DNA of 64,000 nt, from positions 31,298,225-31,362,224 of the forward strand of contig NC_086031.1 in NCBI RefSeq assembly GCF_036323735.1. The letters run 5' to 3'. Each line of letters starts with the position of its first letter. Position 1 is the first letter of the stretch. The DNA comes from Rattus norvegicus (taxonomy: Eukaryota > Chordata > Mammalia > Rodentia > Muridae). Below, one piece after another: positions 12,873-26,349 of this stretch. The notes under the pieces are model-generated. The model did no database searches, was not told the origin of the DNA, and saw only the letters and a program-made list of their open reading frames with translations. The position numbers and the translations under genes were made by a program.

Positions 12873-14722
12873 GAATTCGGTTAGTTCCCAATAGGCCGCA
12901 GTAGTAATAAGTGGAGTTTTAGGGATACAGAAAAATTTTCACGAATGGAATCAAAATTTCTAGGCGAATTCAGTGAGATCCCAATGGGACATGCTTGTAT
13001 GAGTGTGCTTTTCAATATGTAACAACATTTTAAGGAACGGACGTTAAGTATCATGGTGTATTCAGTAGGTTCCCAATAGGATTCGCATGTAAAAAGCTTG
13101 TTATTCAAGATAGAGCAACGTTTTAAGGAACGGAAACACTGTTTCTCTGTGAATTCAGTTATTTCCCAGTAGCAGGCTCTTGTAATATGCGTACTTCTAA
13201 AGATTTATCAAAATTTGGTGTGCCGAATCTGAGTAACATGGTGAATTCGGTTAGTTCCCAATAGGCCGCAGTAGTAATAAGTGGACTGTTCGGGATATAG
13301 AAAAATTTTCACGAATGGAATCAAAATTTTTAGGCGAATTCAGTGAGTTCCCAATGGGACATGCTTGTATGAGTGTTCTTTTCAATATGTAACAACATTT
13401 TAGGGAACGGACTCTAAGTAACATGGTGAATTCAGTAGGTTCGCAATAGGATTCGCATGTAATAAGCTTGTTATTCAAGATAGAGCAACGTTTTAAGGAA
13501 CGGAAACACTGTTTCTCTGTGATTTCAGTTAGTTCCCAGTAGCAGGCTCTTGTAATATGCGTACTTCTAAAGATTTATCAAAATTTGGTTTGCCGAATCT
13601 GAGTAACATGGTGAATTCGGTTAGTTCCCAATAGGCCGCAGTAGTAATAAGTGGACTGTTCGGGATATAGAAAAATTTTCACGAATGGAATCAAAATTTC
13701 TAGGCGAATTCAGTGAGTTCCCAACGGGACATGCTTGTATGAGTGTGCTTTTCAATATGTAACAACATTTTAAGGAACGGACTCTAAGTAACATGGTGAA
13801 TTCAGTAGGTTCCCAATAGGATTCGCATGTAATAAGCTTGTTATTCAAGATAGAGCAACGTTTTAAGGAACGGAAACACTGTTTCTCTGTGAATTCAGTT
13901 AGTTCCCAGTAGCAGGCTCTTGTAATATGCGTACTTCTAAAGATTTATCAAAATTTGGTTTGCCGAATCTGAGTAACATGGTGAATTCGGTTAGTTCCCA
14001 ATAGGCCGCAGTAGTAATAAGTGGAGTGTTTGGGATACAGAAAAATTTTGACGAATGGAATCAAAATTTCTAGGCGAATTCAGTGAGTTCCCAATGGGAC
14101 ATGCTTGTATGAGTGTGCTTTTCAATATGTAAGAACATTTTAAGGAACGGACTCTAAGTAACATGGTGAATTCAGTAGGTTCCCAATAGGATTCGCATGT
14201 AATAAGCTTGTTATTCAAGATAGAGCAACGTTTTACGGAACGGAAACACTGTTTCTCTGTGAATTCAGTTAGTTCCCAGTAGCAGGCTCTTGTAATATGC
14301 GTACTTCTAAAGATTTATCAAAATTTGGTGTGCCTAATCTGAGTAACCTGGTGAAATGGGTTAGTTCCCAATAGGCCGCAGTAGTACTAAGTGGACTGTT
14401 CGGGATATAGAAAAATTTTCACGAATGGAATCAAAATTTCTAGGCGAATTCAGTGAGTTCCCAATGGGACATGCTTGTATGAGTGTGCTTTTCAATATGT
14501 AACAACATTTTAAGGAACGGACTCTAAGTAACTTGGTGAATTCAGTAGGTTCCCAATAGGATTCGCATGTAATAAGCTTGTTATTCAAGATAGAGCAATG
14601 TTTTAAGGAACGGAAACACTGTTTCTCTGTGAATTCAGTTAGTTCCCAGTAGCAGGCTCTTGTAATATGCGTACTTCTAAAGATTTATCAAAATTTGGTT
14701 TGCCGAATCTGAGTAACATGGT
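12873..14722. repeat. 13-monomer higher-order repeat, domain I copy 3, truncated (5 monomers)
   Basis: The first five monomers follow the class order of copies 1 and 2 (GTGAGATCCC near 12975, TTATTTCCC near 13159, CCCAACGGG near 13722, then the class with GAAATGGG replacing the D EcoRI site near 14353). After 14722 the order breaks: the next monomer combines the AAAAATATTCAC marker of one class with the AACTTGGTGAATTC marker of another, as expected for a recombinant. Confidence 0.75.
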
Positions 14723-15832
14723 GAATTCGGTTAGTTTCCAATAGGCCGCAGTAGTAATAAGTGGACTGTTCGGGATATAGAAAAATATTCACGAATGGAA
14801 TCAAAATTTCTAGGCGAATTCAGTGAATTCCCAATGGGACATGCTTGTATGAGTGTGCTTATCAATATGTAACAACATTTTAAGGAACGGACTCTAAGTA
14901 ACTTGGTGAATTCAGTAGGTTCCCAATAGGATTCGCATGTAATAAGCTTGTTATTCAAGATAGAGCAATGTTTTAAGGAACGGAAACACTGTTTCTCTGT
15001 GAATTCAGTTAGTTCCCAGTAGCAGGCTCTTGTAATATGCGTACTTCTAAAGATTTATCAAAATTTGGTTTGCCGAATCTGAGTAACATGGTGAATTCGG
15101 TTAGTTTCCAATAGGCCGCAGTAGTAATAAGTGGAGTGTTCGGGATACAGAAAAATTTTCACGAATGGAATCAAAATTTCTAGGCGAATTCAGTGAGTTC
15201 CCAATGGGACATGCTTGTATGAGTGTGCTTTTCAATATGTAACAACATTTTGAGGAACGGACTCTAAGTAACATGGTGAATTCAGTAGGTTCCCAATAGG
15301 ATTCGCATGTAAAAAGCTTGTTATTCAAGATAGAGCGACGTTTTAAGGAACGGAAACACTGTTTCTCTGTGAATTCAGTTAGTACCCAGTAGCAGGCTCT
15401 TGTAATATGTGTACTTCTAAAGATTTATCAAAACTTGGTGTGCCGAATCTGAGTAACATGGTGAATTCGGTTAGTTCCCTATAAGCCGCAGTAGTACTAA
15501 GTGGACTGTTCGGGATATAGAAAAATTTTCACGAATGGAATCAAAATTTCTAGGCGTATTCAGTGAATTCCCAATGGGACATGCTTGTATGAGTGTGCTT
15601 TTCAATATGTAACAACATTTTAAGGAACGGACTCTAAGTAACATGGTGAATTCAGTAGGTTCCCAATAGGATTCGCATGTGAAAAGCTTGTTATTCAAGA
15701 TAGAGCAACGTTTTAAGGAACGGAAACAATGTTTCTCTGTGAATTCAGTTAGTTCCCAGTAGCAGGCTCTTGTAATATGCGTACTTCTAAAGATTTATCA
15801 AAATTTGGTGTGCCGAATCTGAGTAACATGGT
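14723..15832. repeat. Three transition monomers between domains I and II
   Basis: The first is a chimera of two domain I classes. The second carries the TTTTGAGGAAC and ATATGTGTAC markers seen near 7485 and 11182. The third has TTCCCTATAAGCC and resembles the monomer near 1409. After this point domain I markers such as GTGAGATCCC are absent for tens of kilobases, and the domain II classes begin. Confidence 0.65.
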
Positions 15833-17678
15833 GAATTCGGTTAGTTCCCAATAGGCCGCAGTAGTAATAAGTGGACCGTTCGGGATATAGAAAAATTTCA
15901 CGAACTGAATCAAAATTTCTAGGCGAATTCAGTGAGTTCCCAATGGGACATGCTTGTATGAGTGTGCTTTTCAATATGTAACAACATTTTAAGGAACGGA
16001 CTCTAAGTAACATGGTGAATTCAGTAGGTTCCCAGTAGGATTCACATGTAAAAGCTTGTTATTCAAGATAGAGCAACGTTTTAAGGAACGGAAACACTGT
16101 TTCACTGTGAATTCAGTTAGTTCCGAGTAGCGGGCTCTTGTAATATGCGTACTTCTAAAGATTTATCAAAATTTGGTGTGCCGAATCTGAGTAACATGGT
16201 GAATTCGGTTAGTTCCCAATAGGCCGCAGTAGTAATAAGTGGACTGTTCGGGATATAGAAAAATTTTCACGAATGGAATCAAAATTACTAGGCGAATTCA
16301 GTGAGTTCCCAATGGGACATGCTTGTATGAGTGTGGTTTTCAATATGTAACAACATTTTAAGGAACGGACGCTAAGTATCATGGTGTATTCAGTAGGTTC
16401 CCAATAGGATTCGCATGTAAAAAGCTTGTTATTCAAGATAGAGCAACGTTTTAAGGAACGGAAACACTGTTTCTCTGTGAATTCAGTTAGTTCCCAGTAG
16501 CAGGCTCTTGTAATATGCGTACTTCTAAAGATTTATCAAAATTTGGTGTGCCGAATCTGAGTAACATGGTGAATTCGGTTAGTTCCCAATAGGCCGCAGT
16601 AGTACTAGGTGGACTGTTCGGGATATAGAAAAATTTTCACGACTGGAATCAAAATTTCTAGGCGAATTCAGTGAGTTCCCAATGGGACATGCTTGTATGA
16701 GTGTGCTTTTCAATATGTAACAACATTTTAAGGAACGGACTCTATGTAACATGGTGAATTCAGTAGGTTCCCAATAGGATTCGCATGTAATAAGCTTGTT
16801 ATTCAAGATAGAGCAGCGTTTTATGGAACGGAAACACTGTTTCTCTGTGAATTCAGTTAGTTCCCTGTAGCAGGCTCTTGTAATATGCGTAATTCTAAAG
16901 ATTTATCAAAATTTGGTGTGCCGAATCTGAGTAACATGGTGAATTGGGTTAGTTCCCAATAGGCCGCAGTAGTACTAAGTGGACTGTTCGGGATATAGAA
17001 AAATTTTCACGAATGGAATCAAAATTTCTAGGCGAATTCAGTGAGTTCCCAATGGGACATGCTTGTATGAGTGTGCTTTTCAATATGTAACAACATTTTA
17101 AGGAACGGACTCTAAGTAACTTGGTGAATTCAGTATGTTCCCAATAGGATCCGCGTGTAATAAGCTTGTTATTCAAGATAGAGCACTGTTTTAAGGAACG
17201 GAAACACTGTTTCTCTGTGAATTCAGTTAGTTCCCAGTAGCAGGCTCTTGTAATATGCGTACTTCTAAAGATTTATCAAAATTTGTTTTGCCGAATCTGA
17301 GTAACATGGTGAATTCGGTTAGTTCCCAATAGGCCGCAGTAGTAATAAGTGGAGTGTTCGGGATACAGAAAAATTTTCACGAATGGAATCAAAATTTCTA
17401 GGCGAATTCAGTGAGTTCCCAATGGGACATGCTTGTATTTGTGCTTTTCAATATGTAACAACATTTTGAGGAACGGACTCTAAGTAACATGGTGAATTCA
17501 GTAGGTTCCCAATAGGATTCGCATGTAAAAAGCTTGTTATTCAAGATAGAGCAACGTTTTAAGGAACGGAAACAATGTTTCTCTGTGAATTCAGTTAGTT
17601 CCCAGTAGCAGGCTCTTGTAATATGCGTACTTCTAAAGATTTATCAAAATTTGGTGTGCCGAATCTGAGTAACATGGT
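15833..17678. repeat. 5-monomer higher-order repeat, domain II copy 1
   Basis: The monomer order is: a D subunit with a one-base loss (AAATTTCACGAACTG), a class with AAAATTACTAGG, a class with CACGACTGG, a class with GAATTGGGTTAG replacing the D EcoRI site, and a class with TTTTGAGGAAC. The last monomer has a private 2-bp loss at about 17439 (TGTATTTGTGC in place of TGTATGAGTGTGC), and 16049 has lost one A before AAGCTT. This copy is therefore slightly shorter than its neighbour. Confidence 0.8.
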
Positions 17679-19526
17679 GAATTCGGTTAGTTCCCAATAG
17701 GCCGCAGTAGTAATAAGTGGACCGTTCGGGATATAGAAAAATTTCACGAACTGAATCAAAATTTCTAGGCGAATTCAGTGAGTTCCCAATGGGACATGCT
17801 TGTATGAGTGTGCTTTTCAATATGTAACAACATTTTAAGGAACGGACTCTAAGTAACATGGTGAATTCAGTAGGTTCCCAGTAGGATTCACATGTAAAAA
17901 GCTTGTTATTCAAGATAGAGCAACGTTTTAAGGAACGGAAACACTGTTTCACTGTGAATTCAGTTAGTTCCGAGTAGCGGGCTCTTGTAATATGCGTACT
18001 TCTAAAGATTTATCAAAATTTGGTGTGCCGAATCTGAGTAACATGGTGAATTCGGTTAGTTCCCAATAGGCCGCAGTAGTAATAAGTGGACTGTTCGGGA
18101 TATAGAAAAATTTTCACGAATGGAATCAAAATTACTAGGCGAAATCAGTGAGTTCCCAATGGGACATGCTTGTATGAGTGTGGTTTTCAATATGTAACAA
18201 CATTTTAAGGAACGGACGCTAAGTATCATGGTGTATTCAGTAGGTTCCCAATAGGATTCGCATGTAAAAAGCTTGTTATTCAAGATAGAGCAACGTTTTA
18301 AGGAACGGAAACACTGTTTCTCTGTGAATTCAGTTAGTTCCCAGTAGCAGGCTCTTGTAATATGCGTACTTCTAAAGATTTATCAAAATTTGGTGTGCCG
18401 AATCTGAGTAACATGGTGAATTCGGTTAGTTCCCAATAGGCCGCAGTAGTACTAGGTGGACTGTTCGGGATATAGAAAAATTTTCACGACTGGAATCAAA
18501 ATTTCTAGGCGAATTCAGTGAGTTCCCAATGGGACATGCTTGTATGAGTGTGCTTTTCAATATGTAACAACATTTTAAGGAACGGACTCTAAGTAACATG
18601 GTGAATTCAGTAGGTTCCCAATAGGATTCGCATGTAATAAGCTTGTTATTCAAGATAGAGCAGCGTTTTATGGAACGGAAACACTGTTTCTCTGTGAATT
18701 CAGTTAGTTCCCTGTAGCAGGCTCTTGTAATATGCGTAATTCTAAAGATTTATCAAAATTTGGTGTGCCGAATCTGAGTAACATGGTGAATTGGGTTAGT
18801 TCCCAATAGGCCGCAGTAGTACTAAGTGGACTGTTCGGGATATAGAAAAATTTTCACGAATGGAATCAAAATTTCTAGGCGAATTCAGTGAGTTCCCAAT
18901 GGGACATGCTTGTATGAGTGTGCTTTTCAATATGTAACAACATTTTAAGGAACGGACTCTAAGTAACTTGGTGAATTCAGTACGTTCCCAATAGGATCCG
19001 CGTGTAATAAGCTTGTTATTCAAGATAGAGCACTGTTTTAGGAACGGAAACACTGTTTCTCTGTGAATTCAGTTAGTTCCCAGTAGCAGGCTCTTGTAAT
19101 ATGCGTACTTCTAAAGATTTATCAAAATTTGTTTTGCCGAATCTGAGTAACATGGTGAATTCGGTTAGTTCCCAATAGGCCGCAGTAGTAATAAGTGGAG
19201 TGTTCGGGATACAGAAAAATTTTCACGAATGGAATCAAAATTTCTAGGCGAATTCAGTGAGTTCCCAATGGGACATGCTTGTATGAGTGTGCTTTTCAAT
19301 ATGTAACAACATTTTGAGGAACGGACTCTAAGTAACATGGTGAATTCAGTAGGTTCCCAATAGGATTCGCATGTAAAAAGCTTGTTATTCAAGATAGAGA
19401 AACGTTTTAAGGAACGGAAACAATGTTTCTCTGTGAATTCAGTTAGTTCCCAGTAGCAGGCTCTTGTAATATGCGTACTTCTAAAGATTTATCAAAATTT
19501 GGTGTGCCGAATCTGAGTAACATGGT
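17679..19526. repeat. 5-monomer higher-order repeat, domain II copy 2
   Basis: Same five classes in the same order as the preceding 1846 bp, so this is a tandem 5-monomer duplication. Rare shared markers include GTTCCGAGTAGCGGG (about 16121 and 17969) and GGATCCGCGTG (about 17149 and 18994). Private changes are GCGAAATCAG near 18140 (A EcoRI lost) and a one-base loss in TTTTAGGAACGG near 19036. Confidence 0.8.
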
Positions 19527-21005
19527 GAATTCGGTTAGTTCCCAATAGGCCGCAGTAGTAATAAGTGGACCGTTCGGGATATAGAAAAATTTCACGAACT
19601 GAATCAAAATTTCTAGGCGAATTCAGTGAGTTCCCAATGGGACATGCTTGTATGAGTGTGCTTTTCAATATGTAACAACATTTTAAGGAACGGACTCTAA
19701 GTAACATGGTGAATTCAGTAGGTTCCCAATAGGATTCGCATGTAATAAGCTTGTTATTCAAGATAGAGCAACGTTTTAAGGAACGGAAACACTGTTTCTC
19801 TGTGAATTCAGTTAGTTCCCAGTAGCAGGCTCTTGTAATATGCGTACTTCTAAAGATTTATCAAAATTTGGTTTGCCGAATTTGAGTAACATGGTGAATT
19901 CGGTTAGTTCCCAATCGGCCGCAGTAGTAATAAGTGGAGTGTTCGGGATACAGAAAAATTTTCACGAATGGAATCAAAATTTCTAGGCGAATTCAGTGAG
20001 TTCCCAATGGGACATGCTTGTATGAGTGTGCTTTTCAATATGTAACAACATTTTAAGGAACGGACTCTAAGTAACATGGTGAATTCAGTAGGTTCCCAAT
20101 AGGATTCACATGTAAAAAGCTTGTTATTCAAGATAGAGCAACGTTTTAAGGAACGGAAACACTGTTTCTCTGTGAATTCAGTTAGTTCCCAGTAGCGGGC
20201 TCTTGTAATATGCGTACTTCTAAAGATTTATCAAAATTTGGTGTGCCGAATCTGAGTAACATGGTGAATTCGGTTAGTTCCCAATAGGCCGCAGTAGTAA
20301 TAAGTGGACTGTTCGGGATATAGAAAAATTTTCACGAATGGAATCAAAATTACTAGGCGAATTCAGTGAGTTCCCAATGGGACATGCTTGTATGAGTGTG
20401 GTTTTCAATATGTAACAACATTTTAAGGAACGGACGCTAAGTATCATGGTGTATTCAGTAGGTTCCCAATAGGATTCGCATGTAAAAAGCTTGTTATTCA
20501 AGATAGAGCAACGTTTTATGGAACGGAAACACTGTTTCTCTGTGAATTCAGTTAGTTCCCTGTAGCAGGCTCTTGTAATATGCGTACTTCTAAAGATTTA
20601 TCAAAATTTGGTGTGCCGAATCTGAGTAACATGGTGAATTGGGTTAGTTCCCAATAGGCCGCAGTAGTACTAAGTGGACTGTTCGGGATATAGAAAAATT
20701 TTCACGAATGGAATCAAAATTTCTAGGCGAATTCAGTGAGTTCCCAATGGGACATGCTTGTATGAGTGTGCTTTTCAATATGTAACAACATTTTAAGGAA
20801 CGGACTCTAAGTAACTTGGTGAATTCAGTACGTTCCCAATAGGATTCGCATGTAATAAGCTTGTTATTCAAGATAGAGCACTGTTTTAAGGAACGGAAAC
20901 ACTGTTTCTCTGTGAATTCAGTTAGTTCCCAGTAGCAGGCTCTTGTAATATGCGTACTTCTAAAGATTTATCAAAATTTGTTTTGCCGAATCTTAGTAAC
21001 ATGGT

Positions 21006-22115
21006 GAATTCGGTTAGTTCCCAATAGGCCGCAGTAGTAATAAGTGGAGTATTCGGGATACAGAATAATTTTCACGAATGGAATCAAAATTTCTAGGCAA
21101 ATTCAGTGAGTTCCCAATGGGACATGCTTGTATGAGTGTGCTTTTCAATATGTAACAACATTTTAAGGAACGGACTCTAAGTAACATGGTGAATTCAGTA
21201 GGTTCCCAATAGGATTCGCATGTAAAAAGCTTGTTATTCAAGATAGAGCAACGTTTTAAGGAACGGAAACACTGTTTCTCTGTGAATTCAGTTAGTTCCC
21301 AGTAGCAGGCTCTTGTAATATGCGTACTTCTAAAGATTTATCAAAATTTGGTTTGCCGAATCTGAGTAACATGGTGAATTCGGTTAGTTCCCAATAGGCC
21401 GCAGTAGTAATAAGTGGACTGTTCGGGATATAGAAAAATTTTCACGAATGGAATCAAAATTTCTAGGCGAATTCCGTGAGTTCCCAATGGGACATGCTTG
21501 TATGAGTGTGCTTTTCAATATGTAACAACATTTTAAGGAACGGACGCTAAGTATCATGGTGTATTCAGTAGGTTCCCAATAGGATTCGCATGTAATAAGC
21601 TTGTTATTCAAGATAGAGCAACGTTTTACGGAACGGAAACACTGTTTCTCTGTGAATTCAGTTAGTTCCCAGTAGCAGGCTCTTGTAATATGCGTACTTC
21701 TAAAGATTTATCAAAATTTGGTGTGCCTAATCTGAGTAACCTGGTGAAATGGCTTAGTTCCCAATAGGCCGCAGTAGTACTAAGTGGACTGTTCGGGATA
21801 TAGAAAAATTTTCACGAATGGAATCAAAATTTCTAGGCGAATTCAGTGAGTTCCCAATGGGACATGCTTGTATGAGTGTGCTTTTCAATATGTAACAACA
21901 TTTTAAGGAACGGACTCTAAGTAACTTGGTGAATTCAGTAGGTTCCCAATAGGATTCGCATGTAATAAGCTTGTTATTCAAGATAGAGCACTGTTTTAAG
22001 GAACGGAAACACTGTTTCTCTGTGAATTCAGTTAGTTCCCAGTAGCAGGCTCTTGTAATATGCGTACTTCTAAAGATTTATCAAAATTTGTTTTGCCGAA
22101 TCTGAGTAACATGGT
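21006..22115. repeat. 3-monomer tandem duplication, copy 1 (1110 bp)
   Basis: Class order: GGAGTATTCGGG monomer, then a monomer with GAATTCCGTGAG in A and CGGACGCTAAGTATC at the A/B junction, then the class with GAAATGG replacing the D EcoRI site. The following 1110 bp repeat this order with few differences. Private changes in this copy are CAGAATAATTT near 21062 and TCTAGGCAAATTC near 21092. Confidence 0.8.
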
Positions 22116-25100
22116 GAATTCGGTTAGTTCCCAATAGGCCGCAGTAGTAATAAGTGGAGTATTCGGGATACAGAAAAATTTTCACGAATGGAATCAAAAT
22201 TTCTAGGCGAATTCAGTGAGTTCCCAATGGGACATGCTTGTATGAGTGTGCTTTTCAATATGTAACAACATTTTAAGGAACGGACTCTAAGTAACATGGT
22301 GAATTCAGTAGGTTCCCAATAGGATTCGCATGTAAAAAGCTTGTTATTCAAGATAGAGCAACGTTTTAAGGAACGGAAACACTGTTTCTCTGTGAATTCA
22401 GTTAGTTCCCAGTAGCAGGCTCTTGTAATATGCGTACTTCTAAAGATTTATCAAAATTTGGTTTGCCGAATCTGAGTAACATGGTGAATTCGGTTAGTTC
22501 CCAATAGGCCGCAGTAGTAATAAGTGGACTGTTCGGGATATAGAAAAATTTTCACGAATGGAATCAAAATTTCTAGGCGAATTCCGTGAGTTCCCAATGG
22601 GACATGCTTGTATGAGTGTGCTTTTCAATATGTAACAACATTTTAAGGAACGGACGCTAAGTATCATGGTGTATTCAGTAGGTTCCCAATAGGTTTCGCA
22701 TGTAATAAGCTTGTTATTCAAGATAGAGCAACGTTTTACGGAACGGAAACACTGTTTCTCTGTGAATTCAGTTAGTTCCCAGTAGCAGGCTCTTGTAATA
22801 TGCGTACTTCTAAAGATTTATCAAAATTTGGTGTGCCTAATCTGAGGAACCTGGTGAAATGGGTTAGTTCCCAATAGGCCGCAGTAGTACTAAGTGGACT
22901 GTTCGGAATATAGAAAAATTTTCACGAATGGAATCAAAATTTCTAGGCGAATTCAGTGAGTTCCCAATGGGACATGCTTGTATGAGTGTGCTTTTCAATA
23001 TGTAACAACATTTTAAGGAACGGACTCTAAGTAACTTGGTGAATTCAGTAGGTTCCCAATAGGATTCGCATGTAATAAGCTTGTTATTCAAGATAGAGCA
23101 ATGTTTTAAGGAACGGAAACACTGTTTCTCTGTGAATTCAGTTAGTTCCCAGTAGCAGGCTCTTGTAATATGCGTACTTCTAAAGATTTATCAAAATTTG
23201 GTTTGCCGAATCTGAGAAACATGGTGAATTCGGTTAGTTTCCAATAGGCCGCAGTAGTAATAAGTGGAGTGTTCGGGATACAGAAAAATTTTCACGAATG
23301 GAATCAAAATTTCTAGGCGAATTCAGTGAGTTCCCAATGGGACATGCTTGTATGAGTGTGCTTTTCAATATGTAACAACATTTTGAGGAACGGACTCTAA
23401 GTAACATGGTGAATTCAGTAGGTTCCCAATAGGATTCGCATGTAAAAAGCTTGTTATTCAAGATAGAGCAACGTTTTAAGGAACGGAAACACTGTTTCTC
23501 TGTGAATTCAGTTAGTTCCCAGTAGCAGGCTCTTGTAATATGCGTACTTCTAAAGATTTATCAAAATTTGGTGTGCCGAATCTGAGTAACATGGTGAATT
23601 CGGTTAGTTCCCAATAGGCCGCAGTAGTAATAAGTGGACCGTTCGGGATATAGAAAAATTTCACGAACTGAATCAAAATTTCTAGGCGAATTCAGTGAGT
23701 TCCCAATGGGACATGCTTGTATGAGTGTGCTTTTCAATATGTAACAACATTTTAAGGAACGGACTCTAAGTAACATGGTGAATTCAGTAGGTTCCCAATA
23801 GGATTCGCATGTAATAAGCTTGTTATTCAAGATAGAGCAACGTTTTAAGGAACGGAAACACTGTTTCTCTGTGAATTCAGTTAGTTCCCAGTAGCAGGCT
23901 CTTGTAATATGCGTACTTCTAAAGATTTATCAAAATTTGGTTTGCCGAATTTGAGTAACATGGTGAATTCGGTTAGTTCCCAATCGGCCGCAGTAGTAAT
24001 AAGTGGAGTGTTCAGGATACAGAAAAATTTTCACGAATGGAATCAAAATTTCTAGGCGAATTCAGTGAGTTCCCAATGGGACATGCTTGTATGAGTGTGC
24101 TTTTCAATATGTAACAACATTTTAAGGAACGGACTCTAAGTAACATGGTGAATTCAGTAGGTTCCCAATAGGATTCACATGTAAAAAGCTTGTTATTCAA
24201 GATAGAGCAACGTTTTAAGGAACGGAAACACTGTTTCACTGTGAATTCAGTTAGTTCCCAGTAGCGGGCTCTTGTAATATGCGTACTTCTAAAGATTTAT
24301 CAAAATTTGGTGTGCCGAATCTGAGTAACATGGTGAATTCGGTTAGTTCCCAATAGGCCGCAGTAGTAATAAGTGGACTGTTCGGGATATAGAAAAATTT
24401 TCACGAATGGAATCAAAATTACTAGGCGAATTCAGTGAGTTCCCAATGGGACATGCTTGTATGAGTGTGGTTTTCAATATGTAACAACATTTTAAGGAAC
24501 GGACGCTAAGTATCATGGTGTATTCAGTAGGTTCCCAATAGGATTCGCATGTAAAAAGCTTGTTATTCAAGATAGAGCAACGTTTTAAGGAACGGAAACA
24601 CTGTTTCTCTGTGAATTCAGTTAGTTCCCAGTAGCAGGCTCTTGTAATATGCGTACTTCTAAAGATTTATCAAAATTTGGTGTGCCGAATCTGAGTAACA
24701 TGGTGAATTCGGTTAGTTCCCAATAGGCCGCAGTAGTACTAGGTGGACTGTTCGGGATATAGAAAAATTTTCACGACTGGAATCAAAATTTCTAGGCGAA
24801 TTCAGTGAGTTCCCAATGGGACATGCTTGTATGAGTGTGCTTTTCAATATGTAACAACATTTTAAGGAACGGACTCTATGTAACATGGTGAATTCAGTAG
24901 GTTCCCAATAGGATTCGCATGTAATAAGCTTGTTATTCAAGATAGAGCAGCGTTTTATGGAACGGAAACACTGTTTCTCTGTGAATTCAGTTAGTTCCCT
25001 GTAGCAGGCTCTTGTAATATGCGTAATTCTAAAGATTTATCAAAATTTGGTGTGCCGAATCTGAGTAACATGGTGAATTGGGTTAGTTCCCAATAGGCCG

Positions 25101-26349
25101 CAGTAGTAATAAGTGGACTGTTCGGGATATAGAAAAATTTTCACGAATGGAATCAAAATTTCTAGGCGAATTCAGTGAGTTCCCAATGGGACATGCTTGT
25201 ATGAGTGTGCTTTTCAATATGTAACAACATTTTAAGGAACGGACTCTAAGTAACTTGGTGAATTCAGTACGTTCCCAATAGGATCCGCGTGTAATAAGCT
25301 TGTTATTCAAGATAGAGCACTGTTTTAAGGAACGGAAACACTGTTTCTCTGTGAATTCAGTTAGTTCCCAGTAGCAGGCTCTTGTAATATGCGTACTTCT
25401 AAAGATTTATCAAAATTTGTTTTGCCGAATCTGAGTAACATGGTGAATTCGGTTAGTTCCCAATAGGCCGCAGTAGAAATAAGTGGAGTGTTCGGGATAC
25501 AGAAAAATTTTCACGAATGGAATCAAAATTTCTAGGCGAATTCAGTGAGTTCCCAATGGGACATGCTTGTATGAGTGTGCTTTTCAATATGTAACAACAT
25601 TTTGAGGAACGGACTCTAAGTAACATGGTGAATTCAGTAGGTTCCCAATAGGATTCGCATGTAAAAAGCTTGTTATTCAAGATAGAGCAACGTTTTAAGG
25701 AACGGAAACAATGTTTCTCTGTGAATTCAGTTAGTTCCCAGTAGCAGGCTCTTGTAATATGCGTACTTCTAAAGATTTATCAAAATTTGGTGTGCCGAAT
25801 CTGAGTAACATGGTGAATTCGGTTAGTTCCCAATAGGCCGCAGTAGTAATAAGTGGACCGTTCGGGATATAGAAAAATTTCACGAACTGAATCAAAATTT
25901 CTAGGCGAATTCAGTGAGTTCCCAATGGGACATGCTTGTATGAGTGTGCTTTTCAATATGTAACAACATTGTAAGGAACGGACTCTAAGTAACATGGTGA
26001 ATTCAGTAGGTTCCCAATAGGATTCGCATGTAATAAGCTTGTTATTCAAGATAGAGCAACGTTTTAAGGAACGGAAACACTCTTTCTCTGTGAATTCAGT
26101 TAGTTCCCAGTAGCAGGCTCTTGTAATATGCGTACTTCTAAAGATTTATCAAAATTTGGTTTGCCGAATTTGAGTAACATGGTGAATTCGGTTAGTTCCC
26201 AATCGGCCGCAGTAGTAATAAGTGGAGTGTTCGGGATACAGAAAAATTTTCACGAATGGAATCAAAATTTCTAGGCGAATTCAGTGAGTTCCCAATGGGA
26301 CATGCTTGTATGAGTGTGCTTTTCAATATGTAACAACATTTTAAGGAAC
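21542..26349. repeat. 13-monomer tandem duplication in domain II, copy 1 (4808 bp, edges approximate)
   Basis: This segment returns at an offset of 4808 bp. Shared rare markers are TTCGGAATATAG (22903/27711), ACTCTATGTAAC (24879/29687), GTAGAAATAAG (25474/30282), ACATTGTAAGG (25967/30775) and CACTCTTTCTC (26079/30887). The join lies inside the monomer starting near 26184: its D subunit has TCGGCCGC, while its A/B part has CGGACGCTAAGTATC, placing the exchange between about 26200 and 26350. Confidence 0.82.
22116..23225. repeat. 3-monomer tandem duplication, copy 2 (1110 bp)
   Basis: Second copy of the three-class order at 21006. Its last monomer carries TTCGGAATATAG near 22903, a marker found again near 27711, 32889 and 33999, so this copy is the one that was later propagated into other blocks. 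Confidence 0.8.

Larger units (their letters stand above)
19527..23225. repeat. 10-monomer block, left copy of the 11.1-kb duplication
   Basis: Ten monomers (3699 bp) whose class order and many private markers reappear exactly 11,096 bp downstream. For example, ATTACTAGG near 20349 returns near 31445, GGAGTATTCGGG near 21046 near 32142, and CTGAGGAACCTGG near 22834 near 33930. The block contains a local 3-monomer duplication (21006-22115 and 22116-23225, 1110 bp each). Confidence 0.78.
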
